DNA of 64,000 bases, taken from contig NZ_CP102486.1 in assembly GCF_026261605.1 (NCBI RefSeq), positions 3,658,001-3,722,000 of the forward strand, written 5' to 3'. The DNA is from Dechloromonas sp. A34 (GTDB lineage Bacteria > Pseudomonadota > Gammaproteobacteria > Burkholderiales > Rhodocyclaceae). The position numbers and the translations under genes were made by a program. Below the pieces are notes generated by a model, which made no database searches, had not been told where the DNA came from, and saw nothing but the letters and a program-made list of their open reading frames with translations. The first letter of the stretch is position 1. Every line of letters starts with the position of its first letter. This document shows positions 44,848 through 54,119 of this stretch, one piece after another.

Positions 44848-46215
44848 CGATACGCCCCGCTGCGAGCGATTCCATTTCCTCCAGCTTGCGATAAAGGCTG
44901 GAGAGCCCGATATCCAGTTTCTGCGCAGCCAGACGTCGGTCGCCGCCGGCGTCGCGCAGGGCACGGGAAATAATGTCGGCCTCGACACGACGCATCTGTT
45001 CGCGCAAGCCTCCATCAAAAGCAATATCCACGCCACATTTTTCCCGTATTGGTGCAGCCCGGGCGATGTCCGGCGGCAGGTCGGCTAGCGTGATACGGTC
45101 GCCATCGGCCAGGATATTCGCCCGGTTGATGACGTTTTCCAGTTCGCGGACATTGCCCGGCCAGGGGAACTCGACCAGAATTTCTTCGGCAATCGGATCC
45201 AGCTCCAGGGCCTTCTTGCCCAAGCCCCCAGCCAGATTCTGCAGGACAAAATGAATGAAGCGCCCGATATCCTCGCGCCGCTCGCGCAGCGGTGGAATAT
45301 GGATCTGGAACATCGACAGGCGGAAATAAAGATCCTCGCGGAAGCGCCCATCCTTGACCATTTCCGACAGGTTGCGATTGGTCGCCGCAATGATCCGCGT
45401 ATCCACGCGGCGAACGTTGTCGCCACCGAGCGGGCGCACTTCCTTGTCCTCGATGACGTGCAGCAGCTTGGTCTGCATGTGGAGCGGCAGTTCACCGATC
45501 TCGTCGAGAAACAGCGTGCCGCGGTCGGCCTGGGTAAATAACCCCTTGCGCGCACGATCCGCCCCGGTAAACGCCCCTTGGAATGACCGAAAAATTCGCT
45601 CTCCAGCAAGTTCTCGGGAATCGCTCCGCAGTTCACCGGAATAAACGGAAATTCGCTGCGCGGGCTCATTTCGTGGATGTTGCGGGCCGTGACCCCTTTG
45701 CCGGTACCGCTCTCGCCTGTGATCAGAACGGTACTGTCGGTCACCGCGACCTTGGAAACCAGGCGCTCCATATCGATCATCGAACGCGAGCCGAAATGAA
45801 AGACGCCGCGCTCAGGTGACACCATCTGGCGCAGTGCCTGGTTCTCGGCCTTGAGGCCCCGCATCGAGGCGATCTGCTCGAGTCGATGCAACAACTCCTC
45901 GGTACGGATCGGCTTGACCATGTAATCCGTAGCCCCCGCTCGCAACGCCTCGACCGCCGTTTCCATCGAGGCAAAAGCCGTCACCATGACGAACTGGGTA
46001 TCGATCCCCGCCCCGCGGAAACTGCGCACCAGTTCGACGCCGTTGCCGTCGGGCATCATGATGTCGCACAAGGCGACATCGACATCACCGCGCACCAACT
46101 TCGACGAGGCCTCCTTCACACACTCGGCGGTATCGACCGAGTGCCCGGCCTTGCTAATGGCAGACGCCAGAATCTGGCGGATGGCCGCTTCATCGTCAAT
46201 TACCAATACATGCAT
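44840..46215 (-). CDS. NtrC-type sigma54-dependent response regulator, one frameshift
   Basis: The receiver domain has the acidic pair D7/D8, phosphorylation site D51 (DIMMPDG) and Lys near 104 (DYMVKPIR). The AAA+ domain has Walker A GESGTGKG and continues to FGHSKG; at 45574-45577 (CCCC on the plus strand) one base is missing, and the other frame resumes with AFTGAD, completing the sigma54-contact GAFTGA motif, then [13 protein letters not shown] (Walker B). The C-terminal HTH is of the Fis type ([20 protein letters not shown]). Repaired length is about 458 aa, normal for the family. Partner of the kinase 27 bp upstream. The break looks like a lost base. Confidence 0.88.
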
Positions 46216-46242
46216 CGCTTCAGCCTTTTCTTTTCACTCGTT

Positions 46243-47766
46243 TTAACGGCAATCGGCACCCAACACCGGCACCGGCAGCTTGATCTCCACCGTCGTCCCG
46301 ACGCCGAGCTGCGACTCGATATCAATTGTCCCACCGGTCTTTTCGACCAGCGAACGGCACAACGACAAACCCAATCCACTACCCTGTCCGCGCTGCTTGG
46401 TGCTAAATCGCTCCTCGAAAACCCGGGGAAGATTCTCGGGAGAAATCCCCTCGCCATTATCGATCACCCGCACGATCACCCAGCCCTCCTGCCGGGATGT
46501 CAGTACGCGAATCTGTGGCGGTGGTTCTGCTCGCCCGTGAAATGCATCCGCTGCATTGATAAGCAAGTTCATTGCCACCTGCACGAGGTGATCGGCGACC
46601 GCCACCACCGCCGGCAAATTGCTGTCCAGTTCGACGATCACGTCGACCAAGCGGAAACGCCGGTCGAACTTGACGAAATTAACCGTACTGCGCAACAGAC
46701 CGTTGATATCGATCAGTTCAGCCTCCTGCGACTGGGGAACGGAAAATTCGCTGATCTGCCGGGTAATGTGCATAACCCGCCGGGCCTGCTCAAGAATCAT
46801 TTCGGGATGGCAATTAGCACCATAGTTGGCGCAAGACGTCGATCGGCACTCGTTGTCCATGGCCTGGGCGACCCCGACAATGGCCGCCAGCGGATTGTTG
46901 ATCTCATGCGCGACGGCCGCCGCCAGCGAGCCGACTGCAGCCATCTTCTCCTTGTGGAAACTCTGCTGCCGGGTGAGCTCGATCTGACTCTCCCGTTTGG
47001 CAAGTTCGTCCTGCATGCTGTTGACCGAATCCATCAACAAGCCCAGTTCATCCTTTCGGGAATGCAATAGTCGCGCCCCGGGCCGCCCCTGAACGATATG
47101 GCTGGCATGTCGCCTGACCCGATCGATATCGGCCGACAGCCCGCGAAAAAATACCTTGAAGACCAGCCCCATCAAGGCCAGCGCCACCACGCCGAAGGCA
47201 ATCCACTCCTGGGTCAGGCGGGCAAACGTATGCTGATAGCGCTCGACCATCTGCAGTTTCTGCGCGGCCACATCGGCGGTCACCTGATCCAGCTCCAGCA
47301 CCAGGCGATGCATCGTCCCGCGCAAATCGGCGATCGTCGCCCGCGTCGGGTCGCCAGAAAGTTCGTCGACGACGTTGGTCAGCACCCCCCTTGCCTCGCC
47401 GAGAACCGGATAAGCCGTCTGCAGGCGAGTCAGCCCGGGAATCAGCGCCTCGACTTCCAGGGCCAGTATTTTTCCGGAGGCTTCGATGTCGGGGGAAAAA
47501 TAATTTTCATTGACCGAGATAACCGTCCGCGAGACCGAGTAATTGAGGGCGACCAGCCGCTCCTCCCGCTCGTTCAGGTCCTGTAGCATGGCAACGGATT
47601 CGATCATCGTCTGCCGTTCAAAAGCGATAACGATCGTCACCACGACAAAGTAGAGCGCCAGGGCAAACGTGAACAACCACCCCTTGCCACGCAACGATTT
47701 GCTGAGGGGAAGCCGGGGATCCTCCCGCCTCTCATCCGAGCGATTCTGTTTTTTTTGCTCAGTCAC
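46243..47766 (-). CDS. Membrane sensor histidine kinase (HisKA type) with Cys-rich insert
   Basis: 507 aa. TM1 about 29-49 and TM2 about 188-208 enclose a 140-residue periplasmic helical sensor domain; a HAMP-like segment follows. The H-box is AVAHEINNPLAAIVG with His287. Between the H-box helix and the second helix lies an insert with C307, C312, C319 and H320 (ECRSTSCANYGANCH), unusual at this place and a possible metal or redox site. ATP-binding motifs NLLINAADAF, DNGEGI and GSGLGLSL are intact. First gene of the operon with the response regulator. The signal is unknown; redox state is a plausible guess. Confidence 0.9.
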   Translation of the reverse strand: MTEQKKQNRSDERREDPRLPLSKSLRGKGWLFTFALALYFVVVTIVIAFERQTMIESVAMLQDLNEREERLVALNYSVSRTVISVNENYFSPDIEASGKILALEVEALIPGLTRLQTAYPVLGEARGVLTNVVDELSGDPTRATIADLRGTMHRLVLELDQVTADVAAQKLQMVERYQHTFARLTQEWIAFGVVALALMGLVFKVFFRGLSADIDRVRRHASHIVQGRPGARLLHSRKDELGLLMDSVNSMQDELAKRESQIELTRQQSFHKEKMAAVGSLAAAVAHEINNPLAAIVGVAQAMDNECRSTSCANYGANCHPEMILEQARRVMHITRQISEFSVPQSQEAELIDINGLLRSTVNFVKFDRRFRLVDVIVELDSNLPAVVAVADHLVQVAMNLLINAADAFHGRAEPPPQIRVLTSRQEGWVIVRVIDNGEGISPENLPRVFEERFSTKQRGQGSGLGLSLCRSLVEKTGGTIDIESQLGVGTTVEIKLPVPVLGADCR

Positions 47767-47788
47767 GATTTAGATTATCCTGTTGGAA

Positions 47789-47804
47789 CGGCCTGATTTT
47801 TGCT
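47789..47804 (+). promoter_or_regulatory. Sigma54-type promoter candidate upstream of SEL1 gene
   Basis: CGGCCTGATTTTTGCT has GG (47790-47791) and GC (47802-47803) 10 bp apart, matching YGGCMYR-N4-TTGCW. It is 81 bp upstream of the start at 47886 and near the kinase start on the other strand. Confidence 0.6.
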
Positions 47805-47885
47805 ACGGGACATCCTACACTGGGGACGTTAATTTAAAAGAACCTTCGCGACTCTCCCCGCCAATCAGCAGGTGAACACTTCGAA

Positions 47886-48437
47886 ATGCAAATATACCGA
47901 TTCATCACGTGGCCCTACTCCTTCGTCTTCGCCCTGATCCTCGCCTCCTCGGGAGCGCTCGCCGCCGACCCGCTGGCCGATGCCATCAAGGCCATCGACT
48001 CCGGACGCCCAGCCCTGGCGGTCCAACTGCTGACCCCGCTGGCCAACACCGGAAACACCTTGGCCATGTACCGCCTGGGGATGCTCCACTACATGGGGCA
48101 AGGGGTTCCCGAAGATGAGAAACAAGCCATCTACTATTGGAAGAAGGCTGCAGCCCAAGGTTCAATCGATGCAATGTACCAGCTGGGTTCCGCCTACCTC
48201 TTTGGCACTCAAGCTGCAAAAACCGTACCCGATCCTGATCGGGAAGCTGCCATCTGGTATTTCCAGGCCGCCAGCGCCGGCCACGCCGATGCCCAATACC
48301 ACCTCGGCCTGCTGTTCCTGGCCGGCAAGGGGGTGGTCGATAGCCGCCCCGAGTCGGCACGCTGGATGAGGAAGGCCGCGTCACAAGGGCATCCGGAAGC
48401 GAAAAAGGCACTGCAGATGATCGAATCCGGGAAATAA
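47886..48437 (+). CDS. SEL1-repeat secreted protein
   Basis: 183 aa; signal peptide cleaved near GALAADP. Four SEL1 repeats (GNTLAMYRLGMLHYMGQGV, QGSIDAMYQLGSAYLFG, AGHADAQYHLGLLFLAGKGV, QGHPEAKKALQMI). Divergent from the kinase operon and preceded by a sigma54-like promoter, so it is a likely target of the adjacent response regulator. No enzyme motif; probably a periplasmic scaffold. Convergent with the next gene, 15 bp away. Confidence 0.82.
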   Translation: MQIYRFITWPYSFVFALILASSGALAADPLADAIKAIDSGRPALAVQLLTPLANTGNTLAMYRLGMLHYMGQGVPEDEKQAIYYWKKAAAQGSIDAMYQLGSAYLFGTQAAKTVPDPDREAAIWYFQAASAGHADAQYHLGLLFLAGKGVVDSRPESARWMRKAASQGHPEAKKALQMIESGK

Positions 48438-48452
48438 GACCGCACCGCCAAC

Positions 48453-48962
48453 TTAGCGTAGCAGTTGCCCGAGGCGAGCCCGGATCGATGCCGAATCCCA
48501 GTCGCGCTCGCCGACCCAAACCTCGGCAACCACCCCGTGTTTGTCCACCAGAAAACTGCTCGGATAGGCGGCTACCCGGAAGGTCTTCCGGGCAATTTCC
48601 CCGCCCCGATCAAACAAGAGTGGCAGGGTGAGTTTCTCCTTCAAGGCGAACTCCTGAACGAGAAACACATCTTCATCGACGGAAATACCGAGCACGGCCA
48701 GCCCCTTTACCGCCAGATCGCGATGGACCCGATCTAGGGCCGCCATTTCGGCCCGACAGGGCGGACACCAGGTTGCCCAAAAATTAAGCAAAAAGGGCCC
48801 CGTGCCCACCAGGACCGACTGCTCACTCGCCCGGCTGGTCGGCAAGCGAAAGCCCGGCATCGGCTCGCCGACCGCCAGCGTGGCGGGCGCTACCGAGCGG
48901 TTGCAGGCCAGCAACAAGGGCAGGCCAACGAGGCCGCCCAACAAGTTACGTCGTCCGATCAC
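48453..48962 (-). CDS. TlpA/ResA-like thiol-disulfide oxidoreductase
   Basis: About 169 aa from the GTG at 48962; an alternative GTG at 48998 would overlap the upstream gene. The N-terminus IGRRNLLGGLVGLPLLLAC has a twin-Arg-like pair and a lipobox, so it is probably a lipoprotein. The thioredoxin active site is WATWCPPC. It reduces disulfides outside the cytoplasm, in this setting most likely heme-binding Cys of apocytochromes. It is the last gene after ccmFGHI and a heme-protein gene. CcmG is separately encoded at 51343, so this is a second, TlpA-type reductant. Confidence 0.82.
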   Translation of the reverse strand: MIGRRNLLGGLVGLPLLLACNRSVAPATLAVGEPMPGFRLPTSRASEQSVLVGTGPFLLNFWATWCPPCRAEMAALDRVHRDLAVKGLAVLGISVDEDVFLVQEFALKEKLTLPLLFDRGGEIARKTFRVAAYPSSFLVDKHGVVAEVWVGERDWDSASIRARLGQLLR

Positions 48963-48969
48963 GAAAGTG

Positions 48970-49557
48970 TCAAAGCCCCTTCTTGACGGAAACGCCACCG
49001 CGGACCTGGCCGACCTCGTACTCTACCGCCTTCTGATTGGGGTATTCGTCGGCCAATTGTGCCCGGATCCCCTCCGAGAGCGTCTTGACCGGCCCGTGAC
49101 AGATCAGACAGGGCTGCGTCATCGGGATCGCCTTCATATAGCGAAAAGCGCGTCCGGCCGGTTCATCGACCTTTTCGAAGAACTCAAGGGCCTCCACTCT
49201 CTCACCATTGGCAAGCCGTTTCCCGAAATCAAGAAGAACCTTCTGCTCCCATGGATCTGGATCACCGAGTGCCCTATTCCAGGGTCTTAGCGCAACGCGA
49301 GTGACGCGCATACCCGTCTGCCGTGAAATGTTGGAGGTTATTTCGGGAACGCTGTATTTGCAAACCACAATCGCGCGAATCGGGCCGGTCCGCTCGAGTT
49401 CCTTGACCAGTTCCCCCCGGACTTGGCCAAGCAGCTGGCTCGACACCCGGCGGCTTTCATCGACCAGTCCCCGCAGCTCATCGTCGACAGCCCAGCCCGA
49501 AGAGGCCACCAAAAATATGGCAAGCCCCGCGGCAACCCGCAACTGTTTCGTCTTCAT
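48970..49557 (-). CDS. Tll0287-like (DUF3365) c-type heme protein
   Basis: 195 aa from MKTKQLRVAAGLAIFLVASS (signal peptide). One CxxCH motif (QPCLICHGP) and a second Cys in VVCKYSVPEITSNISRQTG; the pattern is that of the Tll0287-like family (PF11845), whose structurally known member is a PAS-like c-heme protein, suggested to be a redox sensor. A basic tail (GGVSVKKGL) ends the protein. It lies between ccmI and the TlpA-like gene on the same strand. Possibly a heme-based sensor linked to the kinase cluster next door, but no direct evidence. Confidence 0.78.
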   Translation of the reverse strand: MKTKQLRVAAGLAIFLVASSGWAVDDELRGLVDESRRVSSQLLGQVRGELVKELERTGPIRAIVVCKYSVPEITSNISRQTGMRVTRVALRPWNRALGDPDPWEQKVLLDFGKRLANGERVEALEFFEKVDEPAGRAFRYMKAIPMTQPCLICHGPVKTLSEGIRAQLADEYPNQKAVEYEVGQVRGGVSVKKGL

Positions 49558-49632
49558 ACAAACACCCCAATTCAAAAGCGCTCTGGCAGGGAACTGGAAG
49601 CGTTTGGCCCATGATCGCCATGGGCCGCCGCC

Positions 49633-50886
49633 TTATTGAACGGTAGTGCCGATCACGATCCTGACCGGTGCGGTCCCCGGTGAAACCGGTGCCGACATGC
49701 CTTCGATATCGCCGGCCCGGGCCAGCGCGTCGCCACTTCTTGAGATCCGTGCCCCGACGACCACCTTGCCGGCAGTCGACAACTTGAACTGCGGCGTCAT
49801 CGACATGCTGTCGTCGAGCGTGAACTTCAGCGGCAAATCGCCGACCGTCTTGCGCAGCATCGCCAACGGCATTTTCGGGCCATCGACGGCACGGGCAAAA
49901 ACGAACAGCGTGTCACCCTTGGCCACGCTGGCCGCCAGTTTCGGATCCAGTTCGACGACCCCGGCGACACTGGCCGGCGCGGCGCTTTCCACTTTCACCG
50001 GCGAGCCTGGCTCTTCGAGCTTTTTCCCGGAAATCGCCAGGCGATTCTCGGCATCCCGGATGCTGTTCTGAATCCCGCCACCGATCGGCGAATCAGCCGG
50101 CACCAGTGCAATCACCTTCTGCCATTCGCGAATGGCCTGGGGGTAGTCCTGGCGATCGAAGGCGATGGTGCCGGAGAGCGCCAGCGCCTTGATATTCTTG
50201 CCATCGATCTCAAGCGCCCGCCGTACCAGCTTCTCGGGTTCGCCGAGCAGGCTCTTGCCCTGCATCATGGCGACCACATCGGCGAAGTCGGCATAGTGCT
50301 GCGCTTCCGGCGGCAGCAGGCCCAGTGCCCGGCCGTAGGCGGCGGCCGACTCGGGGTAGCGTCCGAGCACGGCATAGGAGCGGGCCAGCATCAGCCAGCC
50401 CTGACCATCGTTCGGATTCTCCTGCAGACGCAGCGCCAGGCGCTCGACCATCGCCGTAATCTGTTGCGGCGACAAGGCGTGCTCGCCTTCGGCCCCGCCC
50501 TTGGCGACCGGCTTGCCGGTCAGGGTCTGCGGCGTACCGAGCATGACGTACAGCGACATTACGGCAATCGGAAAGGCGATGGCCAAGGCCACCGCCAGCT
50601 TGGTATTCCTGCCGCCGAATGTCCACTTGGTGGATTCCCCGCCGGCGTCGTCCAGCGTTCGTCGCTCAAGCTCATGCCTGGCCAGCTGATAAGCCGCCTG
50701 ATCGAGCCGCCCTTCGCGCAAATCCCGTTCAAGTTCGGCCATTTGCTCGCGCAGGACGGTCAGGTTCAAGTCCCGCAGTTCGGCTGCGGACGACGCATCC
50801 TTGGCGGGGCGCTTCAAAAGCGGGAACAGGATGGCGATCAGGATGGCGACCAGCAAAACTCCGCCGACAACGACGAACCAACTCAT
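49633..50886 (-). CDS. ccmI: Cytochrome c-type biogenesis protein CcmI
   Basis: 417 aa. N-terminal membrane helix (VVVGGVLLVAILIAILFPLL), a cytoplasmic coiled loop (LREQMAELERDLREG), a second helix near 100 and then TPRs (GWLMLARSYAVLGRYPESAAAYGRAL) and a C-terminal beta domain. CcmI chaperones apocytochrome c to CcmFH for heme ligation (System I). It overlaps ccmH by four bases. Full length. Confidence 0.93.
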   Translation of the reverse strand: MSWFVVVGGVLLVAILIAILFPLLKRPAKDASSAAELRDLNLTVLREQMAELERDLREGRLDQAAYQLARHELERRTLDDAGGESTKWTFGGRNTKLAVALAIAFPIAVMSLYVMLGTPQTLTGKPVAKGGAEGEHALSPQQITAMVERLALRLQENPNDGQGWLMLARSYAVLGRYPESAAAYGRALGLLPPEAQHYADFADVVAMMQGKSLLGEPEKLVRRALEIDGKNIKALALSGTIAFDRQDYPQAIREWQKVIALVPADSPIGGGIQNSIRDAENRLAISGKKLEEPGSPVKVESAAPASVAGVVELDPKLAASVAKGDTLFVFARAVDGPKMPLAMLRKTVGDLPLKFTLDDSMSMTPQFKLSTAGKVVVGARISRSGDALARAGDIEGMSAPVSPGTAPVRIVIGTTVQ

Positions 50887-51350
50887 TTCTGCACCTCGAG
50901 GTCACCGTGCAGCAGCCGCGACGCAACGATCTGCTCATCCGGGCTCAAGGGATCCGCCGCCTGCTCGCGACGACGCTTCAAGCGGAAGAAAAGGGCAACC
51001 AGGCCGCCGATGAACAAGGCGAACGGCCCCCACCACAACAGCCAGGTCGAGCTTTTCAGCGGCGGCAGATAGAGCACAAAGTCGCCATAGCGTTCGACCA
51101 TATAGTCGATTACCTCTTTTTCCGAGCGCCCCTGGCGCAACATCTCGCGAACCTGGTTCTTCAGGTCGATTGCCAGATCGGCATGAGAATCGGCCAGATT
51201 CTGGTTCTGGCACACCAGGCAACGCAGGACTTCGGCCAGCGACTGGACCTTGGCTTCGAGAACAGGGTCGACCGCGAGCGTCGGCGCTTCACCGGCGTGG
51301 GCCAGCGAGAAACACGCGGCCAGAAAGATTACCGTCAGAATTTTACGCAC
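50883..51350 (-). CDS. ccmH: Cytochrome c-type biogenesis protein CcmH
   Basis: 155 aa; signal peptide, then the thiol motif LRCLVCQNQNLADSHADLA (C-x2-C), and one membrane helix toward the C-terminus (WLLWWGPFALFIGGLVALFF). It reduces or holds apocytochrome Cys for heme attachment with CcmF. Overlaps ccmG by eight bases and ccmI by four, so the block is one coupled message. Confidence 0.95.
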   Translation of the reverse strand: MRKILTVIFLAACFSLAHAGEAPTLAVDPVLEAKVQSLAEVLRCLVCQNQNLADSHADLAIDLKNQVREMLRQGRSEKEVIDYMVERYGDFVLYLPPLKSSTWLLWWGPFALFIGGLVALFFRLKRRREQAADPLSPDEQIVASRLLHGDLEVQK

Positions 51351-51870
51351 CGTTCAACTCCTTCACCAGAGGGATGATCTTTTCGCTCAGCACGCTGGGC
51401 GTTATCGGACCAACATGTTTCATGCGAACTATCCCTGCCTTATCAATTACAAATGTTTCCGGAACGCCGTAGACCCCGTAGTCGATTCCGGCCTTCCCAT
51501 CACGATCCCATACCGACAAACGATAGGGATTACCATGTTCCGCCAGCCAGGCTTTGGCCGGCTCCCGATCGTCCTTGTAGTCCAGTCCGACAATCGGGAT
51601 CACGTTATGCCTGGCCAGATCGAGCAGTACCGGGTGCTCCTGACGACAGGAGACACACCACGATGCCCAGACGTTCAACAACCACACCTGCCCCCGCATG
51701 TCCTGCGGCGAAAATTGCTGATCGGCCGCTTCCAGCTGACTCAGACTGAAGGCCGGCGCCGGCTTGCCGATGAACGGCGACGGCACCTCGCGCGGATTCA
51801 GGCGCAAGCCCACCGCCAGAAACCCGACCAGCACGACGAACAGTACGAAGGGCAGCAGAAATCGACGCAT
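51343..51870 (-). CDS. ccmG: CcmG/DsbE thiol-disulfide interchange protein
   Basis: 175 aa; N-terminal anchor (FLLPFVLFVVLVGFLAVGL), thioredoxin fold with active site WASWCVSC and cis-Pro region (YGVYGVPETFVI). Keeps apocytochrome Cys reduced for System I. Starts 12 bp downstream of ccmF; full length for the family. Confidence 0.95.
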   Translation of the reverse strand: MRRFLLPFVLFVVLVGFLAVGLRLNPREVPSPFIGKPAPAFSLSQLEAADQQFSPQDMRGQVWLLNVWASWCVSCRQEHPVLLDLARHNVIPIVGLDYKDDREPAKAWLAEHGNPYRLSVWDRDGKAGIDYGVYGVPETFVIDKAGIVRMKHVGPITPSVLSEKIIPLVKELNGA

Positions 51871-51882
51871 GTCGCCGCTCCG

Positions 51883-53859
51883 TCAAGCCTCGGCCGCCGA
51901 CATGCGACCGGCATCCGCCTGGGTAGCCTTGCTGGCGATCCGGTAGCGCCGGTCGGCAGCGGCCAGAATGCCACCCAGCCCCATCAGCAGACAGCCCCAC
52001 CAGATCCAGTCCACCAACGGCTTGTGCTGGACGCGCACGACCCAGGTCTGGGCATCGATCGGCTCGCCCAGCGAGACATACAGATCGCGGAAGACGCCGG
52101 TATCGATTGCCGCTTCCGTCATCGGCATGCGCTGCACGGTGTAGACCCGTTTTTCCGGCTCCATCACGCGGTCGAACACGCCATTCCGGCTGACCTCGAT
52201 ACGTGCCCGCGCCGCAATGTAGTTGGGCCCCTTGATCTCGTTGATCCCCTTGAAGGCAAAGGTATAGCCACCGACCGTCGTCGTGTCGTCGATGCTCATC
52301 TTGACGTCGCTGGTGCTCTCGAAGGACTTGACCATGGTCACGCCGAGAATGAACACCCCGATACCGACGTGGGCAATGACCATGCCCCAGTGCGCCAGCG
52401 GAATCGCCATCAGCCGGCCGCCTAGCCCTGCCCCCTTGCCGTGGACGCGGGTCACGATCACCAGCAGGCTGGCACCGATGCACCAGACGCCAAGTAGCAC
52501 GCCCAGGCCGGTGAGGATGGTCCACTTGCCGAACAGGATCGGAATGACCACCGCCAGGCTGACGGCAAGGCCGCCCAGCACGCGCAACGAGGACGGAAAA
52601 TCGTCCTTGCCGGCCGCCTTCCAGCGCGTAAATGGGGCGATGCCCATCAGCAGCACCATGGGCGCCATCAGCGGCACGAAAATACTTTCGAAATAGGGAG
52701 GACCGACCGAAATCTTGCCGAGATCGAGGGCATCGAGGAAGAGCGGATATAGCGTGCCGATCAGTACCGCACCGGCGGCGACGGCGAGCAGGACGTTATT
52801 GACCAGGAGCAGCGACTCCCGGGAGAACATCGCAAAGCTGCCGCCGAGACCGACCTTGGGCGCCCGCCAGGCGAAAAGCACCAGCGAAATGCCGACCACG
52901 ATGGCTAGGAAGGTGAGCACGAAAATACCGCGCTTCGGGTCGGTGGCAAAGGCGTGGACCGAGGTCAGCACGCCCGAACGGACCAGGAAGGTACCGAGCA
53001 GCGACAGCGAAAAAGCCATGATCGCCAGCATCACCGTCCAGTTCTTGAAGCCGCCGCGCTTCTCGGTCACCGCCAGCGAATGGATCAGCGCCGTGCCGAC
53101 CAGCCAGGGCATGAACGAGGCGTTCTCGACCGGATCCCAGAACCACCAGCCACCCCAGCCCAGCTCGTAATAGGCCCACCACGAGCCGAGGGCGATGCCC
53201 AGGGTCAGGAAGACCCAGGCTGCCGTCGTCCACGGCCGCGACCAGCGCGCCCAGGCGGCATCCAGGCGACCGGAAATCAGTGCCGAAATGGCGAAAGCGA
53301 AAGCCACCGAGAAGCCGACGTAACCCATGTAGAGCAGGGGCGGATGGAACGCCATGCCCGGATCCTGGAGCAGCGGATTCAGGTCGCGACCGTCGGCCGC
53401 CGCCGGCAGCAGGCGCTCGAAAGGATTGGAAACGAAGAGCAGGAAAGCCAGGAAACCGATGCTGATCAAGCCCATCACCGACAGGACGGTGGTCAGCATC
53501 TCCTGCGGCAGGCGCCGGCTGAAGACTGCCACGGAGACTGTCCACAGCGCCAGGATCAGCACCCAGAGCAGCATCGAGCCTTCATGCCCGCCCCACACGG
53601 CCGCCACCTTGTAGAACATGGGCAGCAAGGTGTTGGAATGCTCGGCGACATAACGCACCGAAAAATCGTTGGTCACGAAGGACTGCAGCAGGCAGGCGTA
53701 GGAAAAAGCCACGGCGGCAAACAGGCCGACCGCCGCCGGCCGCGCCAGGGCGATCAAACGGCCGTGACCACGGAGAACGCCCAGCAACGGCAGCACCCCG
53801 AGGACAACGGAAACGAACAAGGCGACGATCAAGGCAACATGGCCGATCTCAGGAATCAT
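51883..53859 (-). CDS. ccmF: Heme lyase CcmF
   Basis: 658 aa from MIPEIGHVALIVALF; about 14-15 membrane helices. The tryptophan-rich WWD motif lies in GSWWAYYELGWGGWWFWDPV, with external His in the adjacent stretches. It ligates heme from holo-CcmE onto apocytochrome c. An in-frame extension to 53889 lacks a ribosome site. Upstream, ccmABCDE would be expected but is not in this window; instead there is a 260-bp gap and then a System II gene set. Confidence 0.96.
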   Translation of the reverse strand: MIPEIGHVALIVALFVSVVLGVLPLLGVLRGHGRLIALARPAAVGLFAAVAFSYACLLQSFVTNDFSVRYVAEHSNTLLPMFYKVAAVWGGHEGSMLLWVLILALWTVSVAVFSRRLPQEMLTTVLSVMGLISIGFLAFLLFVSNPFERLLPAAADGRDLNPLLQDPGMAFHPPLLYMGYVGFSVAFAFAISALISGRLDAAWARWSRPWTTAAWVFLTLGIALGSWWAYYELGWGGWWFWDPVENASFMPWLVGTALIHSLAVTEKRGGFKNWTVMLAIMAFSLSLLGTFLVRSGVLTSVHAFATDPKRGIFVLTFLAIVVGISLVLFAWRAPKVGLGGSFAMFSRESLLLVNNVLLAVAAGAVLIGTLYPLFLDALDLGKISVGPPYFESIFVPLMAPMVLLMGIAPFTRWKAAGKDDFPSSLRVLGGLAVSLAVVIPILFGKWTILTGLGVLLGVWCIGASLLVIVTRVHGKGAGLGGRLMAIPLAHWGMVIAHVGIGVFILGVTMVKSFESTSDVKMSIDDTTTVGGYTFAFKGINEIKGPNYIAARARIEVSRNGVFDRVMEPEKRVYTVQRMPMTEAAIDTGVFRDLYVSLGEPIDAQTWVVRVQHKPLVDWIWWGCLLMGLGGILAAADRRYRIASKATQADAGRMSAAEA

Positions 53860-54119
53860 CAATCTGCTCCGAGTAATATCAGCAGACATATAGCAAGATC
53901 AGTTCCAGACTCGGCGAAAATCGCCAAAGGGGTTGCAGCCGCTGCTTCGGGAAACTGACGGCCGGATTGACCCGGTACCGGCCGGTTGTCATTCCGAAAC
54001 GCTGGAAACAATTCTCGATTTAGAGAAGCACAACCGACCGGCGGACGATCAGTTCAGAAGCGACGGGCGGCCAGGTTTGAGACCACGACGATCACGAGTG
54101 CCGCAGCCGCGTGAAAAAC
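53860..54119. promoter_or_regulatory. Gap upstream of ccmF
   Basis: 260 bp on the minus strand between the TPR gene and ccmF, probably holding the ccmF promoter. I see no clear -35/-10 pair or terminator, and a short CCGGTACCGGCCGG-like inverted repeat lies near 53970. Confidence 0.3.
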
